22,977 nt of DNA. It comes from Chrysochromulina parva (Eukaryota > Haptophyta > Prymnesiales > Chrysochromulinaceae). How positions within the stretch are numbered: position 1 is the stretch's first letter; the number at the start of each line of letters is the position of its first letter. Positions 6,999-16,206 of the stretch are shown here, piece after piece. The stretch spans positions 1-22,977 of the forward strand of contig PJAB01000623.1 of NCBI GenBank assembly GCA_002887195.1. The letters are read 5' to 3'. The notes under the pieces were generated by a model. That model searched no databases. It was given only the letters and a program-made list of their open reading frames with translations, and was not told where the DNA came from. A program made the position numbers and the translations under genes.

Positions 6999-8645
6999 AT
7001 GCTGCGCCTCTTCAGACCGCGGCCGCTCACATCATTGTGCGCCGCATCCGCACTCGCCTACTATTGCGACCATCCAGCATTTGCTGCGCCCGAGTCTCCA
7101 GAAGCATCCTCGGAGGCCGTGCGCAGCACACGAAACCGGCTGGCGCAGGCGCTGCTATCAGCAGGGAGCTCGTCTGAGAGCGACGCGGAGGCAATTGCAG
7201 CGCGGGTCAAATTGGCTATCAAAGGCCAGCGCATGTGCGCGAGCGTAACGTTGCCGCGCGACGTGCTCCCAACGCTCGTGCCGCTGCTCCGCAGCTACCC
7301 ATACGTGACTTGGTCGGCGAATGCCAACAGCAGCGTCGGTGGCGAGGCGTTGCTTCTGAGCGACAGCCAACCCACGAGCGGTAGCGGGACGCCGCTCATC
7401 AGCCTCTTCGTCCCACGCATCGGCGGCGGGGCCGAGCTCGAGATCCTGGGCGCGCGTCCAGCTGTCGATAGGCTGCGAGGCACGGGCGGCGCAGCGCCGC
7501 CCGCCCTCGGCGACAAGGAATTGAAAGCCCTCGCAGAATCGTTGTTGGTGGCGGAGCGCGTGCCAGCGCAGGATGCGGATGCGCGTCGCGCCGCAGCCTT
7601 TCCGCGGGGAGGCGGGCTGATCGGTGAGCTCTTCGGCAATCTGCAGCAGCCGCCATCATTGGGCGGATCGGCCGGCGGCGGCGGCGGCGCGCCCGGCGGC
7701 AATGGCGTCAGCCCGAGGGAGCGACTCGAGGCCCTCGGCATCCAGGTGCTCATGCCTAAGGCAGTGGGCGGCGACGGCGGCGACACGAGCGATGTCGACG
7801 ACGGGCGCCAAGGCTCGGAGATGGAGTGGGATAAGCTCGCGGGCAGCGAGGCGGTGCGCTGTCAGCTGGAGGAGAGCCTCTTGCTTCCGCTCCTGCATCC
7901 GGAGGTCTACGAGGAAGTGATGAAGGGCACGCGCCGCACGGCCGTGGCGCCCCATGCGAAGGCGATCCTGTTCACAGGGCCGCCGGGCTGCGGCAAGACG
8001 AGCACAGCGCGCATCCTCGCTGCCAAGCTGCAGCGACCTTTTGTAGCGCTGCCTCTCGAGTCGATCGTTTCCAAATACTACGGTGAGGCCGAGCAGCGGC
8101 TCGGCGCCGTCTTCGACGCGTGCGCTGAGATGGGCTCGACGGTGATCTTCCTCGACGAGATCGATGCGCTCGCGCAGAGTCGCGACAGTGGCGGCGGCGG
8201 CGGCGGCGGCATGCACGAGGCGACGCGCCGATCCCTCTCCGTGCTGCTTCGGCGTCTCGACGGGTTCGACGCGAATAAGTCGACGGTGCTCATCGCGGCG
8301 ACCAACCGTCCGCAAGATCTGGATCCGGCGCTGCTCTCGCGCTTCGAAGTCTCCGTGCACTTCCCCAAACCAGACGCCGATACCCGTCAAGCCATCTTTG
8401 CGCTGTACGCCAAGCACCTGAGCGACGACGAGCGTCGTGGGCTTGCGGCCGGGTCGGGCGGCGCCTCCGGCCGGGACTTGAGGGACGTGTGTGAGGCGGC
8501 GGAACGACGATGGGCCGCGCGGCGTGTACGCAAGGAGGCGCAGACGCACGGGCGCGCGCTGCCGCCGGCGGCGGAGTACGAAGCCGCGCTCAGCGAGCGC
8601 ATCGTGCAGATGAACTTGAGCCAGCAGCTCCCAGCAGGCGCCTGA
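6999..8645 (+). CDS. mitochondrial AAA ATPase (Arabidopsis AT4G04180-like)
   Basis: The first in-frame ATG, at 6999, gives 548 residues. The N-terminus MLRLFRPRPLTSLCAA is Arg-rich and free of acidic residues, followed by a hydrophobic patch, as in a mitochondrial presequence. The N-terminal half is poorly conserved and Gly/Ala-rich. A single AAA module begins near residue 275 (WDKLAGSEAVRCQLEE). It carries Walker A GPPGCGKTS, Walker B TVIFLDEIDAL, sensor 1 ATNRP, an arginine-finger context LDPALLSRFE and a C-terminal SGRDLRDVCEAAERRWA helix. Segments such as SPEVY-like HPEVYEEVMKGTR, SKYYGEAEQRLGAVF and MHEATRRSLSVLLRRLDGF match a plant AAA protein I recall as AT4G04180, which I believe is uncharacterised. 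The substrate is unknown; remodelling of mitochondrial proteins is inference. A short poly-Gly run (GGGGGGG before MHEATRR) sits between Walker B and the next helix. Divergent from FKBP. Confidence 0.92.
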   Translation: MLRLFRPRPLTSLCAASALAYYCDHPAFAAPESPEASSEAVRSTRNRLAQALLSAGSSSESDAEAIAARVKLAIKGQRMCASVTLPRDVLPTLVPLLRSYPYVTWSANANSSVGGEALLLSDSQPTSGSGTPLISLFVPRIGGGAELEILGARPAVDRLRGTGGAAPPALGDKELKALAESLLVAERVPAQDADARRAAAFPRGGGLIGELFGNLQQPPSLGGSAGGGGGAPGGNGVSPRERLEALGIQVLMPKAVGGDGGDTSDVDDGRQGSEMEWDKLAGSEAVRCQLEESLLLPLLHPEVYEEVMKGTRRTAVAPHAKAILFTGPPGCGKTSTARILAAKLQRPFVALPLESIVSKYYGEAEQRLGAVFDACAEMGSTVIFLDEIDALAQSRDSGGGGGGGMHEATRRSLSVLLRRLDGFDANKSTVLIAATNRPQDLDPALLSRFEVSVHFPKPDADTRQAIFALYAKHLSDDERRGLAAGSGGASGRDLRDVCEAAERRWAARRVRKEAQTHGRALPPAAEYEAALSERIVQMNLSQQLPAGA

Positions 8646-9213
8646 CACCTCGGAACGCCCAGAAGCGCTGAAAGGTCTGTGACGGCTCACCGAACGGCAC
8701 ATGAGCGTCTCGTGTGCGCGCAGCTTTGGCAGGGGGGGCGTAGATAAGGGCGCTTTGATTGAGACTCGCGATCTGGCAAGGAGAGAGATAGCCAAACAGG
8801 ATGATCTCCGCAGGAGACGTTCTGCAACCGAACCCCAACCGATGGTTCCGACAACTGTTGTAGCACGGAAATGCGGCTGCAAATGCGGCCCCCAAAGATG
8901 GCCTGGTGAGCGCGGGGGCTAAAAGCGCCCTGAGCGCAGAGTTACCGCATACCGGTTTAGCGTGTGTAGGATGGAAATTAAGAATTTGGCTCGCGCCGCC
9001 ATGGCTCGCGCGGGCGCGTCGGCCCCGCGCGTCCGGGGGCGTCGCCGCGCGGACCGGTATCGTTCCGTACACGGTACGCGTACTACCACGCGCTACGCCA
9101 CCCTACGCGCTCTAGCTTCTACCTGGGGAGGTGTCGAGTAATTCAGTACTCTTTGAGAGAGCTTTGATTACATGGACAGTTGGACTCCACCGAGAAGGAC
9201 CGGCCAATTGCAA
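8646..9213. other. intergenic stretch between convergent genes
   Basis: This 568-bp gap separates the stop of the AAA ATPase from the stop of the large RCC1/filamin gene. No frame with protein character, repeat or RNA gene was recognised. It should contain the two 3' untranslated regions. CG-rich palindrome-like words such as GCGCGGACCGG around 9045-9060 have no clear meaning. Confidence 0.55.
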
Positions 9214-11337
9214 TCAGCAATCGTCGACGGCCTCGCTCAGTTCGAGCCGGCGTCCCTTGCTGCCCGCGCCGCCGCCGCGCCGCTCGCCCCATGCCTCCTG
9301 CGCCTCATCGACAACGTGCCCCACCTCCTCTTTCTCGTCCTTGGGCTCGGGCTTGAAGTTGATGATGAAGCCGCCGCCACAGCGCTTCGAAAATTGCGTC
9401 TTGCGGCGCAGCGTCTCGGCGAGTTGACGTTCCTTCTCCTCCTGCACCTTGGCGAAGGCCTCCTCTGCGCGCCGTCGTGCCTCCTCCTCTCGACGAAGCG
9501 CTGCCATCACGCGCTTGCGCCTCTCGTCGTCCTGCGCCGCCCGCTTGGCCGCTGCTTCCTCTTGATGACGCACCCTCTCGTCCTCGCGCCGCGCCGTGAT
9601 GAGCATCTCCCACTCTATCCGTTGGCGCATCTCCTCTTCCAGCCGCAGCTTCTCGAGACGCTCCGCCTCCAGCCGCGTGGCCTCGGCTGCCTCCGCCTCC
9701 TCCGCCTGCCGCAACCGTTCGGCCTCTTCACGCGCGCGCCTCTCCTCGTCTTCGGCTGGGTCGACCACATTGCACACGGAGCACGGCGTCGGCGGCACAG
9801 GCCGGCCGTCGAGATTCACCTCGAGAAGCCACTCGCCCGGGAGGGCGAGGTACTCGATCGCATAGGTCCCATTCCCGTGGTCGATCACGCTCCCTTGCAA
9901 GCTGCCGCCCATAGCGGGCGGCGGCGCGTCGGCGCCGACGTCGTCGTCCTCGTCGTCCTCGTGCGCGGCGGCTTCGGCAGCGGGCGAGGGACGCGACTCC
10001 ATCAGCATACTCGGCAGGCCCGCGGCCAGTCGCGCCGCACGCACCTCTGAAGGTCCACGCCCGCCGCTGCGGCTCGGCGAGGCGCCGCCGCCGGCGGCGG
10101 GAGGCTGGGTGCCACGGGCGGAGGCCGGTCGGGCGGAACTCGGGCGAGACAGCGGGCTCTCGTTATTTTTCTTGAGGGCCACGAGGACGGCGGCGCCGCC
10201 ACGCACGCACTCGTTGCCATACACGTCTCGAGCGGTGAGCGTGAGGGAGCGCCGTAGCCCGCCCCGCCGCACCACCACCCCAACGAGCCCTTCGCCCTCC
10301 AACTTTGATTTGATGGCGGCCGCATCCCCTGGCACCACCGTGATCCGAAAGGGGCTCCCCGGTAAGGGAAGGCCATTCATCGAGGCGGCAAGCTCGAGAC
10401 TCATGGCAGTGGACGGCGTGAATGCGAGTGCAGCGGTCCCGGGCGGCTGCGGTGCAAACGCGCGCACGGGCGGCAGTCGTGGTGGAATTGCCATCGCTGG
10501 CCCGTCCCGCGTGAGTCCTCCAACCAGCACATCGGCGGCATCACACGCGTCGTTGCCGAAGCGATCGAAGCAGCGTACCGCAAGCGCCGCAACGCGCCCG
10601 GCCACCGCGGTCCGAAGGGCGTCCGAATACGCATAGCAATTAGGCGCATACGCAGGGCCAGCGAGGAATGTGAAGGGTGACGGAGAGCCTTTGACCTCTT
10701 TGCCATCCAGCTTAGCAAGCAGTTCAAATGGCCCCGCGCCCTCACTCGTGAGGCTGACCTTGACCACGCCGTCGTTGCGCACAGTGTACGCTGCCATGGG
10801 CAGCGGGCGGGCCTGCTGCCGGCTGCTTGCCTCACGGACCGCCTCGGGGGCCTCGAGGAGATCCATGGAGCGCTCGATGGACGAAACGCTCGAACTGAGC
10901 GTGTCGATGGTGCCACCCGCGCGGCTGGGGATGAAGTCGAGCGCGAGCGTGCCTGGAGGTGAGGAGAGCTCGTTGCCAAACTCGTCGCGCAGCTGCAACG
11001 AGAAAGTCACCTGCGCGCCCACGATGGCTTCGAAGAGGATGGGGACGAGGATGCAGTGCTCCGCCGCCGGCTTGGCGGCGATCACGCGCAGCCGCTGCGG
11101 CGAGCCGAGGACAAGCTCTCCATTGAGGAGAACATGAAGCTGGTACAATCCCTCCCTACGCGGCCGTATGATGACGTCGTAGGTGCCGTCGTAATTATCG
11201 TCCACGTCGACCAGCTTGGCCGCAGCAAGAGCGGCTTGGCACTTAGCGGTGGCCTCGCTCGCGCGGACCGCAATGGCCTTGGCGCTCGCCACGGCGCTCG
11301 CGTCTGTTGCCTCTGCCCCACCACTCCCGCTCCCACT

Positions 11338-11397
<60 letters not shown>

Positions 11398-13359
11398 GCT
11401 GCCGCCTCCATTCTTGGCAACATTAGCGGAGATGGCGGCGAAGGCTGATGATGATGCTGCGGGCGACCTTGGCAAGATGGGCGGTGATGATGGTGCTCTG
11501 TCGACATCCTGATGATGATGCATCCTTGCGGCGTGGGCGGCCGCGTCAGCCGCCGCATCGGCCGCCGCTGCCGATCCGGGCAGCTCCTCATCACCGCTGT
11601 CCCACAGCAGACGGCCAACGACGCGCTCGCCTCCCGAGCTGGCCGCCCGCCCGAGCGAATCGAAGATCCTCAGCACCATCTTGACACGCCGACCTGCGGG
11701 CATGTCCGCGACTGCCTGGTCTTCGGCCCACGTGGTGGGCATCTCAAGGCGAGAGTGTAACGGTGAGGCGGCACTCGTGAGCAGAGCAAAGTGGCGGCGG
11801 CCCGCATCAAGCCGCGTCACTCGCTTTGACTTGAGCGTCGCCACTTGCTGCGGCAGCGTGTCCCGCAGGTCGCGTAGTCTTTGCTCCTCCGACTGCAAGT
11901 CCCCACCGGGCAAGTCCGACGAATGGCCGCGCGCACGACGAATGTCCGCTGCCATCTGCTGAGTGTCGGTGCCGGCAAGTCCCCACACGTAGACAGATCC
12001 GTCCGTCGAGACCACATGCACCTGGGCGGCGCCACACGAGGCGGCCTCAGCTTGCTTCCCCTGCATGCCCTCCACATGCACGGGAACCTCCGCGTTCCCC
12101 TCTTTACCATCGCCCATCTGGCCCACGTTGCCTAAGCCGAAAGCAAACACGGCTTGCTTGTCCGTTATGGCCACCGTGAACTCCTCGCCACATGAGGCCA
12201 GCGCCACGTGCGCGCCTTCCTTTTTGAGCGCATCCACGCGCGTCGGTTTGAGCACGTTCGCGACCTGCCCCTCGCCCTGCCCTAGCTGACCGCACGAGCC
12301 CGATCCAAACGTGAAGAGCTCGCCAGCGGAGGTCACCACGGCGGAGTGCGCGCCGCCACACGCGACGTGCTGCAGCGCCGTTCCGAGCGCTAGCCGTTGA
12401 GGCGTGGCGCGGTTCTCGCAGTCGCCCACGCCGAGCTGGCCCTCGCGATTCCAGCCCCACGTGTACATGTGGTGCGCGCCTGCGCCAGACGCCGCTTTGC
12501 ACAGAGCGATCGAGTGGCCGAAGCCACACGCGACGCCTTGGACAACCTCGCCGCTCAGGGCGGCGATCGGGCGCGGCGTGGCGCACGAACTGAGGTCGCC
12601 GTGCCCGAGCTGGCCAGTGCCGCCCAGGCCCCATGAAAGGACTTGGCCGGTCGCAGTCACCGCGATCGAGTGCGCCGCGCCGCACGCGACTGCACGCACC
12701 GCTTGCCCTAAGAGCGAGCCGAGCATCGTGGGCGAGCACACGGCCTCGGGCGCATCGGGCAGGCCGCACTGGCCCTTGCTGTTCCATCCCCACGCGAAGA
12801 CGTCACCCGCCTCCGAGACGACGAGTGTGTGGCCCGTGCCACAGCCGATGTCGGCAATCCGCACCCCGCGCAGCTCGTCGAGCATCTTAGGCAGTGTGCG
12901 ATCCTTGAGGTCACCGTGCCCGAGCGCGCCAAACTCGCCGCGACCCCAGCAATACACCATGCCCTGCCCGCGCTGAGCCGGCGCGGGCATGCTTGCTGTG
13001 CACTGCTCAAGAGCTGCATGGACCGGCGCGGAGCGTGGCTCGCCCGCCAGCGCGCGCCGGAAGGACAGGGCCGCCTCGGGCCAGAGCTCGAGCGCCGCAA
13101 GGGCAACACCGCGACGGTAGTGTCCCTTGGGCCAGGTGGGCGCCGCCGCGATGGCCGCGTCTGCCTCCTCAAGCGCTGCCGCCATCAGTCCTACGGCGGC
13201 ATAGCATGCCGAAAGGTTGGAGTGCAGCATGTGCGGCTGGTCCGAACCCACACTGAGCATGCGCTTGTAGAGCCGCACGGCCCCGGCGAAGTCGTTCACG
13301 CTGTACAGGGCGTTTCCTTGCTTGCGTCCGGCCTCGACCATGCTGGCGGCATTCCCCAT
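9214..13359 (-). CDS. TPR-RCC1-filamin-repeat-coiled-coil protein
   Basis: This intronless frame encodes 1381 residues in a striking modular order. Residues 1-6 (MGNAAS) form a possible N-myristoylation site. Residues of about 7-118 are TPR helices (GNALYSVNDFAGAVRLYKR, NLSACYAAVG, GHYRRGVALAAL). Residues of about 134-528 are RCC1-type beta-propeller blades with repeated WG, GQLGHGD and CGxxHS motifs, about seven blades. A linker contains an extreme Gly/Ser tract at 651-681. Residues of about 700-1197 hold roughly four filamin-type immunoglobulin repeats, marked by RDEFGNE (791), FDRFGND (931) and RDVYGNE (1044) and by GSP words at 752, 891 and 1001. Residues of about 1203-1325 are a charged coiled coil. 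The C-terminus carries CGGGFIINF and a basic tail. RCC1 propellers bind proteins or act as exchange factors and filamin repeats act as elastic scaffolds. A membrane- or cytoskeleton-linked scaffold is therefore plausible but inferred. Divergent from the nucleotidyltransferase fusion. Confidence 0.93.
11317..11409 (-). repeat. (GGC)n tract encoding poly-Gly/Ser
   Basis: A nearly pure GCC/GCT trinucleotide run on the plus strand reads on the minus strand as Gly codons with scattered Ser. It forms the flexible linker (residues 651-681) between the RCC1 propeller and the filamin repeats. Slippage would change linker length without breaking the frame. Confidence 0.95.
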
Positions 13360-13526
13360 GTTGCAAGGATTCGCAAGAGGGGAAAGATCGAGGAACTTTC
13401 ACACTCTAACGTTGGCACCTCCCACGCCGCGAGTGGGTCCTCCCTCCGGCACACTTCCCGTTTCAGTGACTGTTACCGGTGAAAACTCCGCGAAGTCCGC
13501 AATGCCCGACGCCACTCCTTTTCGCG
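13360..13526. promoter_or_regulatory. putative bidirectional promoter, RCC1/filamin / nucleotidyltransferase
   Basis: The two divergent genes have 167 bp between the ATG at 13359 (minus) and the ATG chosen at 13527 (plus). No TATA or CCAAT box is evident. A short out-of-frame ATG at 13502 begins a 30-codon frame that could act as an upstream open reading frame if the plus transcript starts before it. Confidence 0.4.
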
Positions 13527-15924
13527 ATGCTCAGTGCTCCTGTTCCACCCGCCAGTTTGGTACACTCGGCCATGCGCGACGAGGCCTCGCTTAACATCGT
13601 CGTGCCTATGGGTGGCTCGGGCGAGGCCTTCCGCGTGGCGGGCTACACTGCGCCCAAGCCGATGATCAAGATTGCCGGCAGGCCGCTGCTGCTGCACCTG
13701 CTCGACTCGCTGCATCTGCGGCTGGGCGATGTGGTGTGGCTGATCATCCCGAACGCCACGTACTTGCAGTTCCAGTCGCAGCTCGACCTCAACGCCGAGT
13801 ACCCGACGGTCGACATCCGCGTGTGCACGTTCAGCTGCGTCACGCACGGCGCGATCGAGACCATCTTCATCGGGCTGCAGCACATGACGCCGGCGGAGCT
13901 CAACCGGCGCACGCTGTGCCTCGACTGCGATACGCTCTACTTCTCGGACGTCCTCTCCATGTACCGCTCACTACCCTCGGGAAAGGGCATGTGTGCGTAC
14001 TTCATCGACCGTGGCACGGCGGCGCTCTATTCCTACCTGCGGCTGGGCGAGGATGGGCAGCACGTGGCAAAGGTGTGCGAGAAGGAGGCTATCTCGGACC
14101 TGGCCAACATCGGCGCATACGGTTTCGCGAGCGGCGCGCTCATGCGCACCTTCATCCAGAAAGTGCTCGATGCACCGCAGGGGCTCGCCACCGAATTCTT
14201 CCTGTCGCACATCATCAACCTGATGATCTCCGACGGGCACGCGTTCGTGGCGCAGCGAGCAGAGGAGTGTGCGCAGTGCGGCACGCCCGAGAAGCTGGAG
14301 CAGTTCATGTACCAGGTGAGCACGGGCAAGGCGCTGACTCAACGTCCAAAGCGCCGCTTCTGCTTCGCGCTCGATAATGTGCTCGTGACGCCGCCCGCTA
14401 CGGCGGGTGACATGTCGACCGTCCGACCCATCGAGAAGAATGTGCAGCTCGTTCGCGAGCTCAAGGCGAGTGGGCACTACATCATCATCACCACCTCGCG
14501 TCTCATGCAGGAGTGCGGCGGCAACGTGGGCGCCGTCGTCGCCGCGTGCGGCAACGTGACCTTGCGAACTCTCGAGATCCTCCAGATCCCGTACGATGAG
14601 ATCCATTTTGGGCAGCCGTTTGCACACGTGTACGTGGATGCGTCGGTTGCATGCTCGGCACTCGACACGGAGAAGGACCTGGGCTGGCGCGTGACCGGCC
14701 ACAGGGACACGCTCGAGCCGGGCATGGTCGCCGCGCGCCACTTTAACAATGTGCAGCTCGAGGGCGATTACGTGGTCAAGACCGCCGCCCAGAGCGTGCT
14801 GCGCGGCGAGATCTTCTTTTACGAGCACATGCCCTCCGACATCAAGCATCTGTTCCCGACGCTCACGAGGAGCTTCCAAGCGCCCGCCTCGACGCGCTCG
14901 CCCAGCGGCCTCGAGGCCAACAGCGGCGTCGCATTCACACCTGCCACGCTGGCCGCCGCCGCCGACGGAGCCGCCGCCGCGTGCGCAGCGAGCGCTGCCG
15001 ACGAAGATCCAACAGCCGCCGCAGCGAGCGCCGCACTCGCCTCGGGCGGCGGCAGCAGCACTGGAGCCGACAGGAGGCTCTCGGCTGGCGCGTCCCAGAG
15101 CCTGGGGGATGGGGTTGCATCGATGACGCTCTCCCGCATCAAAGGCGTCACTTTCTCCCATCTCGTGACCAACCGCTCGCTCACGCCGGGGCGACTCGTT
15201 CTGCTCCTCAAGGCGCTACGCCAGCTGCACTCGTCCGCGGGCGACCCAGGCTCGCTACGGCATGCGTCGGAGATCGACCTCGGCGCCAATTACCTGCCCA
15301 AGCTTCGCAAGCGGTACGCGGCGCACAAGGCGCTGTACGCCCGGCTGTCGCCCGACGCGCCGCGGATGTTCGAGAGGCTCGAGGCGGAGCTCTCGTCGTA
15401 TGCGGCCGAGGAGCGCTGGCAGCATGCCCCCGTCATCCACGGCGACCCCGTCTTCTCGAATGTGCTCCTCACCGAGGATGGGCGCATCTACCTGCTCGAC
15501 ATGCGCGGAGAGCTCGGCTCGACTCTAACCCTCCAAGGTGACTTACTCTACGACCTCTCGAAGGTGTACCAGTCGTTGCTCGGGTACGACTACATCATCC
15601 TCTCGCACGCGCTGCTCGAGAGGGATGCCGAGCTGCTCGAAGAGCTCCAGCGCACCTTCCGCGCCTTTGTGAGCGAGCACTACCCGTCGGTAAGCTGCAC
15701 TGACCCATCACTCCCGAGCGCCTCCCCACAGCGCCATGCTGACCGCGCCCTCCCATGCGTGACCATGTCCTCAGGTGCGCCACTCGGATGTGGTCAAGAT
15801 CACCGCGTCGCACTACTTCGGCATCGTGCCTCTGCACGTCAACCAGGACCACCAGGTGGCCTACCTGCAGAAGGCGGCCGCGCTCATCTCCTCACTCCCA
15901 CACTCGGCCGTCGCTGTGAGCTGA
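13527..15924 (+). CDS. nucleotidyltransferase / HAD-like / APH-kinase-like fusion protein
   Basis: Two exons (13527-15689 and 15775-15924) give 770 residues; Met at 13572 is an alternative start. Residues of about 22-260 are a nucleotidyltransferase of the sugar or choline-phosphate activating type (NIVVPMGGSG..F, PKPMIKIAGRP, metal-binding LDCDT). Residues of about 277-385 match the HAD fold seen in capsule-biosynthesis proteins (DNVLVTPP, GHYIIITTSRL, GNVGAVV, PYDEIHFGQP). Residues of about 400-770 are an aminoglycoside/choline-kinase-like domain with Brenner motif HGDPVFSN (His638, Asp640, Asn645) and the second metal-site Asp658 in LLDMRG. An Ala/Ser-rich insert (about 455-530) interrupts the kinase. 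Family logic suggests phosphorylation of a small alcohol or sugar, then nucleotide activation for a surface glycan or lipid; that is inference. Two catalytic positions are changed: Ala281 replaces the HAD nucleophile (FALDN), and Ala34 replaces the nucleotidyltransferase GxGxRF arginine. Confidence 0.9.
15690..15774 (+). other. spliceosomal intron, 85 bp, phase 0
   Basis: The donor GTAAGC follows the codons TAC CCG TCG, and the acceptor CCTCAG ends at 15774. Removing it joins YPS to VRHSDVVKITASHYFGIVPLHVN and a short helix ending at TGA 15922-15924. That reading restores the expected C-terminal helix of the kinase-like fold. Unspliced reading gives an Arg/Ala/Pro-rich tail with no family character. 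A second AG at 15730-15731 is a possible alternative acceptor but gives a poorer protein. Confidence 0.88.
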
Positions 15925-16206
15925 TCGCTGCGCGCGGCGCGCGCGCGGATGGAGCGCCGCGCCGCGCATGCGGAGCGCCGGAGCCGAGGTGGTGTGAATA
16001 AGGCGGTGTGAACGTGCAACCGTTGCATGCGGAGCGCCGGCGGAGCCGTGGCCGCCGTCGCGCCGAGCGAGCACACTGCCTCGTGCCTGAGACTTATTTG
16101 ACGAGTCTCAGCTCTCAGGTCGGATGAAGCTGGTCGGCTCGGGTATTGAGGACCGGGTCCGATAGACCGTGGTAACTTAATAATTTGAATGACTGAGTCT
16201 GACTCA
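15925..16206. repeat. convergent 3' region with 16-bp direct repeat
   Basis: These 282 bp separate the stops of two convergent genes. GCATGCGGAGCGCCGG occurs at 15966-15981 and again at 16025-16040, followed in each case by GGAGCCG-like sequence. GGTGTGAA also repeats nearby, at about 15992 and 16005. The remainder, around 16080-16200, is AT-richer and probably holds polyadenylation sites. No gene is seen. Confidence 0.65.

Noticed and set aside
7656..8882. 408-residue open frame opposite the AAA ATPase
   Set aside because: It is Arg/His-rich with no domain character and mirrors GC-biased codons of a strongly supported gene on the plus strand.
9172..10050. 292-residue Leu/Arg-rich plus frame
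   Set aside because: It overlaps the coiled-coil and filamin coding region in antisense, and its composition is that of a shadow frame.
13479..13526. Upstream extension of the nucleotidyltransferase frame beginning with GTG
   Set aside because: Non-ATG starts are unlikely in a nuclear gene, and in-frame ATGs at 13527 and 13572 lie just before the conserved domain.
13971..15161. 396-residue minus frame opposite the nucleotidyltransferase fusion
   Set aside because: The plus strand has conserved motifs of three families across the same bases; the minus reading has none.
15730..15731. Alternative 3' splice site in the nucleotidyltransferase intron
   Set aside because: Using this AG keeps 43 bp of noncoding-like sequence and loses the kinase-like C-terminus; the AG at 15773-15774 gives a coherent protein.
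16194..16206. TGAGTCTGACTCA near-palindrome resembling an AP-1 site
   Set aside because: It lies in the 3' region between convergent genes, where a promoter element is not expected, and is short enough to occur by chance.
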